Of a DNA stretch of 64,000 bases, positions 26,093 through 34,959 are shown piece after piece. Both the position numbers and the translations under genes were made by a program. The stretch is from Pseudomonadota bacterium (GTDB lineage Bacteria > Desulfobacterota > Desulfobulbia > Desulfobulbales > SURF-16), in the NCBI GenBank assembly GCA_018816555.1, contig JAHIVT010000086.1:115310-179309 (forward strand), given 5' to 3'. The notes under the pieces are model-generated. The model did not search any database and was not told the DNA's origin. It saw only the letters and a program-made list of their open reading frames with translations. Position 1 is the stretch's first letter. Each line of letters starts with the position of its first letter.

Positions 26093-26791
26093 ATGTGTGA
26101 AGACTGTGGATGTGCGAGCCCGAGTCATAATCATAAGGTAGTTGATGTCAATCAGAGCCTGCTTGCTGCCAACGACGCCCTGGCGGAAAAGAACAGAGAG
26201 CATATTGAAGAGCTGGGGGCCGTGGCGATTAATCTGATCAGCAGCCCGGGTTCCGGGAAAACCACCCTGCTTGAGAAAACCATTGAGCGGCTGGGCAAGG
26301 AGCTGCGCATCGGGGTCATTGAGGGCGATATTGAAACGGAACGGGATGCCGAACGCATTCGCGCCAAAGGCGTGCCGGTGGTACAGCTCACCACGGGCGG
26401 GGCCTGCCACCTTGATGCCGCCCTGGTTCATAAGGGCATTCACGCCCTGGAACACCAGCTTGATGACAAGAAACTCGATCTGCTCTTTATTGAAAATGTC
26501 GGCAATCTCGTCTGCCCGGCCACTTTTTACCTGGGTGAGCATCAGCGGGTGGTGATGATCTCCGTACCGGAGGGGCCGGATAAACCGGCCAAATATCCGA
26601 GGGCCTTTATCGGCTCCGATGTTTTTATGATCAGTAAGACAGACCTGCTGCCGTATTTTGATTTTTCGTCGGAGATGGCGATCAAAGATGCGCTGCTGCT
26701 CAATCCGAAGCTCAGGGTCATGTCTGTTTCCGCAACGACCGGGGATGGCTTTGACAGTTGGCTGGCGTATCTGCGTTCTCTTTGTCAATGA
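26093..26791 (+). CDS. hypB: HypB, GTPase for nickel insertion
   Basis: 232 aa. The N-terminus starts MCEDCGCASPSHNH, a short metal-binding motif; the His-rich stretch found in some homologues is nearly absent, so nickel storage is probably limited. The G domain has Walker A SSPGSGKTTLL (50-60), GDIETERDAERI, the internal metal-site region around TTGGACHLDA, and VGNLVCPATFYLG. It hydrolyses GTP to place nickel. Its stop overlaps the aat start as ATGA. Confidence 0.94.
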   Translation: MCEDCGCASPSHNHKVVDVNQSLLAANDALAEKNREHIEELGAVAINLISSPGSGKTTLLEKTIERLGKELRIGVIEGDIETERDAERIRAKGVPVVQLTTGGACHLDAALVHKGIHALEHQLDDKKLDLLFIENVGNLVCPATFYLGEHQRVVMISVPEGPDKPAKYPRAFIGSDVFMISKTDLLPYFDFSSEMAIKDALLLNPKLRVMSVSATTGDGFDSWLAYLRSLCQ

Positions 26792-27492
26792 TATTCGGTT
26801 TAACCGACTCCCTTATCTTTCCCCCGGCTTATCTTGCCAGGGAGGACGGCCTGTTGGCCATCGGCGGAGATCTTTCCGTGGAAAGACTTCTTCTTGCCTA
26901 TGGCCAGGGCATTTTCCCCTGGTACACCGAGGAAGATCCCATTCTCTGGTGGGCGCCAGACCCGCGTCTGGTTCTTGAACCGAAAAAATTTCATATCTCC
27001 AAACGGCTTGCCCGGATTATCCGGCAGGGTCAGTTTCGCGTCACCTTTGATACCTCTTTTGCGCAGCTCATCACAGCATGCTCATTACCTCGTGCGGGCA
27101 AAGAGCGGGGTACCTGGCTGGTCCCTGAGATGATTGAGGCATACATCCGTCTGCATGAGGCGGGTTATGCCCATTCCGTGGAATGCTGGCAGGGGGAAAC
27201 CCTGGCCGGCGGTCTTTACGGCGTGGCCATCGGCAGGGTGTTTTTCGGCGAGTCCATGTTCTCCCGGGTCTCGAACTCTTCCAAGGTCGCCCTGGCCCAT
27301 CTGGTCAATCTGCTGCAACAATGGGAATTTGCTCTGATTGACTGCCAGATGACCACCTCCCATCTGATGAGCCTCGGTGCCCGGGAAATGCCCGGTTACG
27401 AATTCTACAGCCGCCTGGAAAAGCATATCCCGCTGTCGGGCCATGAAGGCCCGTGGACAGAGGCTTTAACAAAAAAAATAGCAGCACCTTGA
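26788..27492 (+). CDS. aat: leucyl/phenylalanyl-tRNA-protein transferase
   Basis: 234 aa from the ATG at 26788. Its start overlaps the hypB stop (atga), so translation is probably coupled. The family pattern is complete: DGLLAIGGDLSVERLLLAYG, GIFPWYTEEDPILWWAPDPR, GTWLVPEMIEAYIRLHEAGY, HSVECWQGETLAGGLYGVAI and FGESMFSRVSNSSKVAL. It adds Leu or Phe to N-terminal Arg/Lys of proteins, marking them for ClpS/ClpAP degradation. Its place at the end of a hydrogenase maturation operon is unusual. Confidence 0.93.
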   Translation: MIFGLTDSLIFPPAYLAREDGLLAIGGDLSVERLLLAYGQGIFPWYTEEDPILWWAPDPRLVLEPKKFHISKRLARIIRQGQFRVTFDTSFAQLITACSLPRAGKERGTWLVPEMIEAYIRLHEAGYAHSVECWQGETLAGGLYGVAIGRVFFGESMFSRVSNSSKVALAHLVNLLQQWEFALIDCQMTTSHLMSLGAREMPGYEFYSRLEKHIPLSGHEGPWTEALTKKIAAP

Positions 27493-27568
27493 CTCCCTTC
27501 AGGCAATATTTATCTTTTACTTAGGAGGAGGCGTTAGTAAAAATAACTGACGAAAAGGGGGTGTTAAC

Positions 27569-28027
27569 ATGTTCGATCTTATTCCAACACGAAATCGAAA
27601 AGGTGATGTCCCGAATGTCTTCGAAGAAATGGAAGATATGTTCGAGAGAATGTGGAAGGGGTCAATGTTCCGTGACCTGATGACTGAGACTAACCGTGAC
27701 TGGTCGCCTCGCCTTGATGTAAGTGAAACGGACACGGCGATTGAAGTAATTGCCGACCTTCCCGGTATGGAGAAAAAGGATATCGACATTTCCCTGGACA
27801 ACGGCGTTCTGGTCATCAAGGGTGAACGGAAGGAAGAGCATAAGGAAACTGATAAGCATGTCCATAGAATGGAGCGGCGGTATGGTTCTTTTTACCGGGC
27901 TTTACGGCTTCCTACCGAGGTGAAGAGTGATAAGATTGAGGCCTCCTTCAAAAACGGTGAGTTGAAAATCACTCTTCCTAAATCCGAGGAAGCGAAAAAG
28001 AATATCACCCGCATTGAAGTCCACTAG
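27569..28027 (+). CDS. Hsp20 / alpha-crystallin family small heat-shock protein
   Basis: 152 aa. The start is preceded by aaagggggtg. The N-terminus has MFDLIPTRNRKGDVPNVFEE, then the alpha-crystallin domain runs from WSPRLDVSETDTAIEVIADLP through ISLDNGVLVIKGERKEE and FYRALRLPTEVKSDKIEASF, ending with a C-terminal extension (KITLPKSEEAKKNITRIEVH). ATP-independent holdase for unfolding proteins. A good terminator follows. Confidence 0.93.
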   Translation: MFDLIPTRNRKGDVPNVFEEMEDMFERMWKGSMFRDLMTETNRDWSPRLDVSETDTAIEVIADLPGMEKKDIDISLDNGVLVIKGERKEEHKETDKHVHRMERRYGSFYRALRLPTEVKSDKIEASFKNGELKITLPKSEEAKKNITRIEVH

Positions 28028-28050
28028 CAAGATAGTTTCCTTATAACAAA

Positions 28051-28075
28051 AGCCCGCAGCAATGCGGGCTTTTTT
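28051..28075 (+). terminator. Rho-independent terminator of hsp20
   Basis: The stem agcccgc-agcaat-gcgggct is followed by a run of T residues, 24 nt beyond the hsp20 stop codon. Classic intrinsic terminator. Confidence 0.9.
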
Positions 28076-28284
28076 ATTGCTTGACAAAAATGGCTTTCCT
28101 GGAGATTAATGAAGGAGTTATTCCTTATTCGACGGTAATGTCTTGCCGGATTGCACGAAGTCCTCAAGAGAAAGTGCAGAGGGAGAACATTCCCCAACGG
28201 CGAGGTTTTCTGCCTATGGCAAAACCTCAGCGTGCTTCTTTCCTTTCTCTTCGTAATAAAAGCCTGACAAACTGACAAGCGACT

Positions 28285-29919
28285 ATGGCATACGAAGAAT
28301 GTTCCGGTAAACAAGTTGATAGTCCTGAGTTGCAGCAGGAACGCGAGAAACTTGAACAGCGTATCAGGGAACTGTCCGGCCAGGTAGCCACGCTGTCCCA
28401 CCAGCTTGATGGGGAGATTGCCGCCCGCAAGGAGCTTGAGGAGGCGCTTGCCGAGAGGGAAAAAAAATTCCGCATTGTCACCGATTTCTCCTGGGACTGG
28501 GAATACTGGCTGTCCCCTGACGGGAAGTTTCTGCATATTTCACCGTCATGTGAGCGGATAACCGGCTACAGCCCTTTAGATTTCTATAATAATCCAGATC
28601 TTTTTCTGTCAGTAATCCATCCGAACGATCGGCAGCGCCTTGATTCTCACCTCAAGGAAGAGATCCATGAGGCAGCGGAATTTCATTTTGATTTCCGCAT
28701 TCTTAACAGAAGCGGTGAGGAGCGCTGGATTGCCCACAGCTGTCAACCGGTATTCAATGAACAGGGACAACCCCTCGGTCGGCGGGCGAATAACCGCGAT
28801 ATCACCCGGCGAAAACGTGCCCAGGCAGCCCTGCAGGAAAGAGAAAAATTTTTCCGCATGGTGCTTGATGCCACCTCCAACGGTGTCTGGGACCGCAACC
28901 TGCAGACCGGTGAAGTCTATTACGGTGAAAACTGGGCAAAGATGCTGGGGTATACTCTCGAAGAGTTGCGGGACAGGAAGATAACCTGGGAGAATCTGTT
29001 GCACCCTGATGATAAATCCGCTGCCCTGGCCGCAGTGCTCAATCATATGCAGGGGATCACCTCCAGATATGTTGCGGAATTCCGCATGCGGAACAAGTCA
29101 GGTGGCTGGCAATGGGTTCTTGCCCGGGGCAAGGTGGTGGAATGGGATAAGAAAGGCCGGCCGCTGCGTTTTGTCGGTACCCATTACGATATTTCCGATC
29201 GCAAGAAGGTCGAGGATGAGCTGCAGGAAAGCTCAAAAAAAATCAAGGAGTTTGCTTACTCTGTTGTCCATGATCTGAAAAATCCGGCTATTTCCATTCA
29301 TGGTCTGGTCAGGCTTTTGCACACTAGGTGCGGGCATCTGCTGGATGACAAAGGGAAAAGATTCTGTACCCAGATCCTCAGTTCGTCTGAAGAGATCGCC
29401 GCTCTTGTTGACAAGATAAATGTGTTCATTTCAGCCCAGGAAGTGCCCCTTGTTCTGCAGCAGGTCTCTTTGCCGGAGACGCTGAAGATCATCAGAGAGG
29501 GATTTTCTCTGCAACTTGAGCTGCGCTCCATCAAGTGGTATGAACCGGAAATCATGCCGGAGATAACCGCGGACCGTTTGTCATTGTTGCGTGTTTTGCG
29601 CAATCTGGTAGATAATGCCCTGAAGTACGGCGGCGAGAAGCTGACTGAGATTGAAATCGGCTATAAGGATTCGGGAGACTTTCATGTTCTTTCCGTGCGG
29701 GATGACGGCGTAGGCTTGGGCAATAACGAATCGGACGGTCTTTTTTCCATGTTCATGCGGAAAAAGACAGCGCTGGGCATTGAAGGCGCAGGGCTGGGCC
29801 TGGCCATTGTCAAAGAGGTCGCCGCCCAGCATAAAGGCCAGGTGTGGATCGAGCATAATCCGAAACAAGGCATTACCTTTCACGTCTCTTTTTCGAAGTC
29901 ATTGGGGGATGATAGCTGA
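28285..29919 (+). CDS. PAS-PAS sensor histidine kinase
   Basis: 544 aa, soluble. An N-terminal coiled coil (about 10-58) is followed by two PAS domains, with PAC motifs ending RRANNRDITRRKRAQ and RFVGTHYDISDRKK. The histidine kinase core has an H box FAYSVVHDLKNPAISI (His near 328), N box LVDNALKYGGEK, G1 VRDDGVGLG and G2 GAGLGLAIVKEVAAQHKG. It has no transmembrane segment, so it senses a cytoplasmic signal. The cognate regulator is not adjacent; the single-domain receiver at 34960 is a candidate only by proximity. Confidence 0.9.
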   Translation: MAYEECSGKQVDSPELQQEREKLEQRIRELSGQVATLSHQLDGEIAARKELEEALAEREKKFRIVTDFSWDWEYWLSPDGKFLHISPSCERITGYSPLDFYNNPDLFLSVIHPNDRQRLDSHLKEEIHEAAEFHFDFRILNRSGEERWIAHSCQPVFNEQGQPLGRRANNRDITRRKRAQAALQEREKFFRMVLDATSNGVWDRNLQTGEVYYGENWAKMLGYTLEELRDRKITWENLLHPDDKSAALAAVLNHMQGITSRYVAEFRMRNKSGGWQWVLARGKVVEWDKKGRPLRFVGTHYDISDRKKVEDELQESSKKIKEFAYSVVHDLKNPAISIHGLVRLLHTRCGHLLDDKGKRFCTQILSSSEEIAALVDKINVFISAQEVPLVLQQVSLPETLKIIREGFSLQLELRSIKWYEPEIMPEITADRLSLLRVLRNLVDNALKYGGEKLTEIEIGYKDSGDFHVLSVRDDGVGLGNNESDGLFSMFMRKKTALGIEGAGLGLAIVKEVAAQHKGQVWIEHNPKQGITFHVSFSKSLGDDS

Positions 29920-30118
29920 TCTCAGTCTATCTTGCACCGGCTCCCTGATAAAATCGAATATCTTTGCATGATCAGCATTTTCTTCTTCATTTTCAGGTGT
30001 TTTTCATCCATAATGCGGCAGTCCGTGAAATGGTCATGACCAAAGGGACTGTCATCATCGTAGAATCGAACAGGTAATTTTTTTTTACCGCAAAAGATCA
30101 TTGTAGAGGAGTGTAGTT

Positions 30119-30937
30119 ATGGAAGATTGGTTTGGATCGATTCAGGAGCTTATCGCGATCTCCGGCATCAATGTGCTGGCCGCGCTGGCAATCTTTATTG
30201 TTGGGAAATGGGGCGCAAGATTTCTCCAGCATCTGTCTGAAAAATTCATGACCAGAAGCAAGGTGGAACCCACCCTGGTGAAGTTTGTCGGCAATCTGAT
30301 TTATTTTGCCCTCTTGACCTTTGTCATCCTTGCCGCCTTGGGCCAGATAGGAATTCAAACCACGTCATTCATTGCCGTGATCGGCGCCGCAGGCTTAGCC
30401 GTCGGGCTTGCCCTGCAGGGTTCTTTGTCCAATTTTGCGGCAGGCGTGCTTCTCATCCTGTTTCGTCCTTTTAAAAAAGGCGATTATATTGAGTCAGCCG
30501 GTACGGCAGGGACCGTTGAGGAGATTCAGATATTCACCACCATGCTTGTCACCCCTGATAATAAATTGATCATTGTGCCGAATTCAAAAGTCATCGGTGA
30601 TAATATTGTCAATATCTCCGCCAAACCGACCAGAAGGGTGGATTTCGTCTTCGGGGTCGGCTATACGGATGACATCGACAAGGTAAAGACGGTGATCCGA
30701 CAGGTGCTGGCGGAAGACAGCCGGGTTCACCAGAATCCGGAAGTATTTGTCGGGGTTCTTGCCCTGGCGGACAGCAGTGTTAATTTTGCCGTGCGGGCCT
30801 GGGTGAATGCAGCTGACTACTGGTCCGTGTTCTTCGACACCAATGAAAAGATGAAAAAACGCTTTGATGCCGAAGAGATCAGCATTCCCTTTCCCCAGCG
30901 GGATATCCATCTTTTTTCCGAAAAAGAAACTGCATAG
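30119..30937 (+). CDS. MscS family mechanosensitive ion channel
   Basis: 272 aa, with an agaggag ribosome-binding site. It has three membrane helices; the pore-lining segment VIGAAGLAVGLALQGSLSN is Gly/Ala-rich as in MscS TM3, followed by NFAAGVLLILFRPFKKGDYI and the beta domain (VPNSKVIGDNIVNIS). This is the small-conductance channel that releases solutes upon hypo-osmotic shock. A MITE-like element begins directly at its stop. Confidence 0.92.
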   Translation: MEDWFGSIQELIAISGINVLAALAIFIVGKWGARFLQHLSEKFMTRSKVEPTLVKFVGNLIYFALLTFVILAALGQIGIQTTSFIAVIGAAGLAVGLALQGSLSNFAAGVLLILFRPFKKGDYIESAGTAGTVEEIQIFTTMLVTPDNKLIIVPNSKVIGDNIVNISAKPTRRVDFVFGVGYTDDIDKVKTVIRQVLAEDSRVHQNPEVFVGVLALADSSVNFAVRAWVNAADYWSVFFDTNEKMKKRFDAEEISIPFPQRDIHLFSEKETA

Positions 30938-31163
30938 CAGGTTGTTGAAAAATAGAGCGAGTACCCTAATGAGCTAAAGGTTTATACCCTTCAGGAATAA
31001 ACTGAGGCGACTCGAAGCAAAGAGTTGAGCATCGCGGATAAGCCGGCCCGCAGGGCGAGTTGATCTGCGACGAGTAAAAAATGCAGTTTATACCGACTAA
31101 ATGAGCATTTTGAGCCGAATTTTGCTACAGTAACGGCAAGTGCAATAATTTTTCAACAGCCTG
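30938..31163. mobile_element. MITE-like element with 16-bp terminal inverted repeats
   Basis: The left end caggttgttgaaaaat (30938-30953) and the right end atttttcaacagcctg (31148-31163) are inverted with 15 of 16 bases matching. The 226-bp interior has no open frame longer than a few dozen codons. The element starts one base after the MscS stop codon. I see no clear target duplication. Confidence 0.6.
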
Positions 31164-31328
31164 TTAAGCCGGCAACGGCATTTATTTGCCGCTGTCGGCG
31201 ATCATTTTGCTTAAAATGGCCCGCTGTCAGTCTTGAAAGCAGGCCTTTTTTTGTGCCGTGGTATCTGTCGCAATGAAAATCAAATAATGAAGTTTGCAAG
31301 CTGAGTCGGAACGTAAAGGAGACATCTT

Positions 31329-31787
31329 TTGACAATTAACAAGGAATTAACAGCCGGGGATGATATCGATTCCCGCTGTCTGAAGTGTAAGCAAGTCACC
31401 AACCATACCATCGCGGCCATGGTGGGAAGCAAGGTGGCCAAGGTGCAGTGCAATGTCTGCCGGGCGCTGCATAATTATCGTCCGGTGCAGGTTGAAAAAA
31501 AGACCACACTGCGGCGAAGCGGAGAAAAAAGCGGGCAGCCCGTTAAAACCCCTCGAATATCGAAGGAGTTAAAGGCTGAAAATAATTTCCGGGAATTGCT
31601 CGGCGGCAGGGATCCCCTTGCGGCTGTACGCTATGCCATGACTAAAAGTTTTGCAGAGGATGATCTGGTCAATCATTCTGTTTTCGGGCTAGGGCTGGTA
31701 ACCAGGGTGATTCCCCCCAACAAGATCGATGTGGTTTTTAAAGAGGGAAACAAGATTCTCATCTGTGCAGCCAAGGTAAAAAAGTAA
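31329..31787 (+). CDS. hypothetical zinc-ribbon protein (152 aa)
   Basis: TTG start with an ideal aaggag ribosome-binding site 8 nt upstream. The N-terminus contains a possible zinc ribbon, CLKCKQVTNHTI...CNVCRALHNY. A basic linker (KKTTLRRSGEKSGQPVKTP) leads to a C-terminal domain that ends in FGLGLVTRVIPPNKIDVVF..GNKILICA, resembling a small beta-barrel of the kind seen in UvrD/CarD-like tails. I do not recognise it further. A nucleic-acid-binding role is a guess. Confidence 0.65.
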   Translation: MTINKELTAGDDIDSRCLKCKQVTNHTIAAMVGSKVAKVQCNVCRALHNYRPVQVEKKTTLRRSGEKSGQPVKTPRISKELKAENNFRELLGGRDPLAAVRYAMTKSFAEDDLVNHSVFGLGLVTRVIPPNKIDVVFKEGNKILICAAKVKK

Positions 31788-31807
31788 GGATTTTCCTCCT
31801 GCCCGCT

Positions 31808-32353
31808 TCAGCCTCGCAATTTCGGCGGGATCGGATCAAGGTTTCTAAGACTGGTGAGCAGCTGCGGCGGAGAAGGGAAATAGGCAAGGGCGGTGAGGTT
31901 CTCCTTCAGGGCTTGCACTGCCTTGGCAGCCATTTTTCCAGCCCCCTGCCGGTTGCCGCCTGCCAGCAGAATGTATACTCCGGCCGCACGTATCAGACCC
32001 TGCAGGGCAATTTTTTCCCGGCCTTGTGACGCCATCCACTGTCCCTCCAGGATTTCGTGGACTTCAAAAAAGAGCTCTGCATCCCATAGGACAAAACTCT
32101 GTTCAAGGATTGTTTGTATTCCCTGCTGTTCAATGGTGGTGATACATTTTTTGTAGCGGGAAAGACGGTCCAGGATGTAAGCTCTTTTGTCAGCGGAAAT
32201 TTCCTGCTTGAGCAGCAGCTCGCCTGTTGATGCAAAGGCGGCAGGGTTCAGGTCTCGTAAGGACTGCACAAAGGCTGTGGAGAGGATGTTGCGGATCTGC
32301 CGCGCCTGTCTGTCCCTGAATGGATCAAAATCGTTTTTTGTCATAATAACCAA
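31808..32353 (-). CDS. DUF309 domain protein
   Basis: 181 aa; an in-frame ATG at 32344 is an equally plausible start. Its C-terminal half has the DUF309 motif FFEVHEILEGQWMASQGREK followed by ALQGLIRAAGVYILLAGGNR. DUF309 proteins are small, all-helical and of unknown function. Neither start has a strong ribosome-binding site. Confidence 0.8.
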   Translation of the reverse strand: MVIMTKNDFDPFRDRQARQIRNILSTAFVQSLRDLNPAAFASTGELLLKQEISADKRAYILDRLSRYKKCITTIEQQGIQTILEQSFVLWDAELFFEVHEILEGQWMASQGREKIALQGLIRAAGVYILLAGGNRQGAGKMAAKAVQALKENLTALAYFPSPPQLLTSLRNLDPIPPKLRG

Positions 32354-32508
32354 TGGTTACAGAAAAAGTGCAGAAAAGCAAGCAGGAAAGTTGCTGATGG
32401 GCTTGTATGCATTGCCCTGTACATTTTGCAGGTCATGCATGGCTGGGAGGGTACAGGGCAGGCGGCGCAATCTTTTCTGTGTGTCTTATCGCTTCCGTGG
32501 GGTTATCA

Positions 32509-32850
32509 ATGAAGAAATTGGTGGACGAAGTCAGGCAATTCCGTGAGGAAAGGGACTGGGAGCAGTTTCACAGTCCGAAAAATCTGGCCATGGCCCTTAT
32601 GGTGGAATGTGCGGAACTGGCGGAACATTTTCAATGGCTCACCCAGGAGGAGAGTAGAAATCTCTCACCCGGGAAAAAAGAGGCGGTAAAGGAAGAAATC
32701 GCCGATGTCCTTGTTTATCTGATCAATCTTGCGGAAAAGCTGGACATTGATCTCCTGGATGCCGCCTGGGAAAAAATCGCTCAAAACAGAAAAAAATACC
32801 CGGCAGACAAGGTCCGGGGTAAATCATCGAAATATCATGAATACGAGTAA
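32509..32850 (+). CDS. MazG-like nucleotide pyrophosphohydrolase
   Basis: 113 aa from the ATG at 32509. The all-alpha NTP pyrophosphatase motif is EECAELAEHFQW-like here as VECAELAEHFQWL, then EEIADVLVYLINLAEKL with the paired acidic residues for Mg2+. It probably removes non-canonical or excess dNTPs (dCTPase-like iMazG group). Its end overlaps the NUDIX start by 14 nt, so the pair is translationally coupled and may form a nucleotide-cleaning unit. Confidence 0.88.
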   Translation: MKKLVDEVRQFREERDWEQFHSPKNLAMALMVECAELAEHFQWLTQEESRNLSPGKKEAVKEEIADVLVYLINLAEKLDIDLLDAAWEKIAQNRKKYPADKVRGKSSKYHEYE

Positions 32851-33364
32851 AAATCCCGCAAGCGAAGAACTGGTGGCCATTGTCGATGAGGAAAACCGCG
32901 TGGTGGGCTGTGCCAGCCGCGGTGTCATGCGGCGTTACCATCTCATCCATCGGGCCACCTATATCCTGCTTTTTAACAGCCAGGGGGAGCTTTTTGTCCA
33001 TCAGCGCACCGAAAGCAAGGATGTCTATCCAGGTTATTATGATATCGCTGCCGGTGGAGTTGTAAAGGCCTGGGAAGATTATGACCTTTCCGCCCGCAGG
33101 GAGCTTGCCGAGGAGGTGGGCATCAGCGGCGTTCCCTTAACCCCGCTTTTTGATTTTTACTTGCAGGATGAAAACAATAAGGTGTGGGGCCGGGCATATA
33201 GCTGTGTGGCCGACGGATCGATAACCCTGCAGGAGGAAGAGGTGCAGTGGGGCCGCTTCATGAATATGCGCGATCTCCAGCAGCTGCGTGCAGAAAAATT
33301 CTTCACTCCGGATGGACTCTATCTGCTTGATAGATATCTCGCCGAACAAGCAAAATCTATTTGA
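32837..33364 (+). CDS. NUDIX hydrolase (YfcD-like)
   Basis: 175 aa from the ATG at 32837. The NUDIX box appears as GGVVKAWEDYDLSARRELAE followed by EVGI. The N-terminus EELVAIVDEENRVVGCASRG and the HRATYILLFNSQGELFVHQR segment are typical of the YfcD/IDI-like subgroup. Hydrolyses a nucleoside diphosphate derivative of unknown identity. Overlaps the MazG-like gene. Confidence 0.88.
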   Translation: MNTSKNPASEELVAIVDEENRVVGCASRGVMRRYHLIHRATYILLFNSQGELFVHQRTESKDVYPGYYDIAAGGVVKAWEDYDLSARRELAEEVGISGVPLTPLFDFYLQDENNKVWGRAYSCVADGSITLQEEEVQWGRFMNMRDLQQLRAEKFFTPDGLYLLDRYLAEQAKSI

Positions 33365-33497
33365 CATGAGAAAGACCAGCCGCTAACTTTTATTTGGGAA
33401 TAATTATTGATTGGAGTCTTTGTAGACTCTCAATATCGTTAACCCGGAAAGTCAGAACAGTTTTCTCTACTTCATATTTTATCTTACGGAGGGATTT

Positions 33498-34688
33498 ATG
33501 GCCGCAAAAGCACCTTTTTCCTATACAGCGGAGCAGCTCTTTGACTGGATAGCCGGCAAGCCAGATTTTGTCCTTCTTGACGTGCGCAATGAAAAGGAGT
33601 TTGCCAACTGGTATGTGGAGGGGCCGTCATTTTTCCCATACATCAATATCCCGTATTTCAACTTCATGGAGGATCTGCAGGAAAGTATCAACATGATCCC
33701 GGCCGGTGAGAAGATACGGATTGTCTGCTCCAAGGAGGGTTCGGCAAAATATGTAGCGGAACAGTTGACAGCCAATGGTTTTGATGATGTCGGCTATCTC
33801 CAGGGCGGCATTGTCTCCTGGGGCAATGTCCTTGCAGCGCGCCTGGTAACTCCTGCCAGTGCCCCTTACAGCCTTTATCAGATGATCCGTCCGGGCAAGG
33901 CATCCTGCAGCTATCTGCTCATCAGCGGGCCGGAGGCCATGGTTTTTGATCCCTCACGCAATGTGGATTTTTATATCCGCCTGGCGGCGGGAAAAGGCGC
34001 GCAGATCGTCAGAACCTGTGAAACCCATCGACAGGCGGATTATATCTCCGGGTCCCTCCGCATGGCGGAAAAGACCGGTGCCGCAATTATGGTCAAAAAA
34101 GAGGATTTTCTTGGCGCGGATTTCGTTTTCAATCAGGTGGAGGATGGCCAGATCCTCTCCTTTACCAACAACGGTCCGCAAATCAAGGTGATCCATACCC
34201 CCGGGCATACCATAGGCAGCACCTCCTATCTGATTGACGGCAAATACCTGCTGAGCGGTGATACGGTTTTCATCAACACCGCGGGCCGTCCCGATCTGGG
34301 CGGCAAGAGCGAGGAGTGGTCCCGCTTTCTCTACCTGACCTTGACCCTGAAAATCCGCAATCTCAGTGATGACATCCTGATTCTCCCCGGTCATTATACT
34401 GCCTGGGATGAGGCGAACGCGGACGGGATCTTCATGGATACTCTCGGTGATCTCCGTAAGAAGAATATTGCCTTTCATTTCTCCACGGAACATAAATTTG
34501 CCGAATTCATCAAGGCGAATCTGCGGCCGCAGCCGGCGGTTTATGCGCAGATCAGGCGGGTCAACGGCGGCTGGCTCAAGGTTGATGACGAAGAGGCCGA
34601 TGTCATGGATCTCGGCAAGAATGAATGCGGTGCCAGCAATTACGGCAAGGTTGGTGTCAGCGCCGAAAAAAACAGGACGAGCGATTGA
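33498..34688 (+). CDS. rhodanese-MBL fusion, persulfide dioxygenase-like
   Basis: 396 aa. The ribosome-binding site is cggaggg. Residues 8-115 are a rhodanese domain with active-site Cys77 in VCSKEGSAKYVAE. Residues about 120-345 form a metallo-beta-lactamase domain. The usual HxHxDH is ETHRQADYISG: His177 is kept but Gln179 and Tyr182 replace metal-site His. HTPGHT (His237) and LSGDT (Asp255) are kept. In ETHE1-type persulfide dioxygenases the single iron is held by just those three ligands (His79, His135, Asp154 in human ETHE1), so a mononuclear site is plausible. Known PDO-rhodanese fusions have the reverse order. A role in sulfane sulfur oxidation is inferred. Confidence 0.75.
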   Translation: MAAKAPFSYTAEQLFDWIAGKPDFVLLDVRNEKEFANWYVEGPSFFPYINIPYFNFMEDLQESINMIPAGEKIRIVCSKEGSAKYVAEQLTANGFDDVGYLQGGIVSWGNVLAARLVTPASAPYSLYQMIRPGKASCSYLLISGPEAMVFDPSRNVDFYIRLAAGKGAQIVRTCETHRQADYISGSLRMAEKTGAAIMVKKEDFLGADFVFNQVEDGQILSFTNNGPQIKVIHTPGHTIGSTSYLIDGKYLLSGDTVFINTAGRPDLGGKSEEWSRFLYLTLTLKIRNLSDDILILPGHYTAWDEANADGIFMDTLGDLRKKNIAFHFSTEHKFAEFIKANLRPQPAVYAQIRRVNGGWLKVDDEEADVMDLGKNECGASNYGKVGVSAEKNRTSD

Positions 34689-34737
34689 CGGCTATGGCCT
34701 GGGGAAAGGGATGCGGCTGAGGGTCTGATGTCGCCGG

Positions 34738-34929
34738 TCAGATGCCGCTCTGTTTGCGGCTTCTTCGTTCTTCGTTCTTCTCTTCCAGTTTGTTGAGTCT
34801 GTTCTGCAGCTCCTCGCTGAGCTTCACTTTGCCCTCAAGCACGCAGCCGCGCCGGCCCGGAATACACTCTGTTTTTAATTTGGCGCAGGTATCCGTGTCA
34901 AATTCATAGTTTTTGCATGAAAAAGTCAT
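34738..34929 (-). CDS. small Cys-containing protein (63 aa)
   Basis: It begins MTFSCKNYEFDTDTCAKLKT, followed by ECIPGRRGCVLEGKVKL and a charged coiled-coil tail (LEEKNEERRSRKQ). Four cysteines in the first 30 residues could bind a metal. I do not recognise the family. It lies 30 nt downstream of the receiver gene on the same strand. Confidence 0.55.
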   Translation of the reverse strand: MTFSCKNYEFDTDTCAKLKTECIPGRRGCVLEGKVKLSEELQNRLNKLEEKNEERRSRKQSGI

Positions 34930-34959
34930 CTTTGTAAATCACCTGGAGGGTGGAATTTT

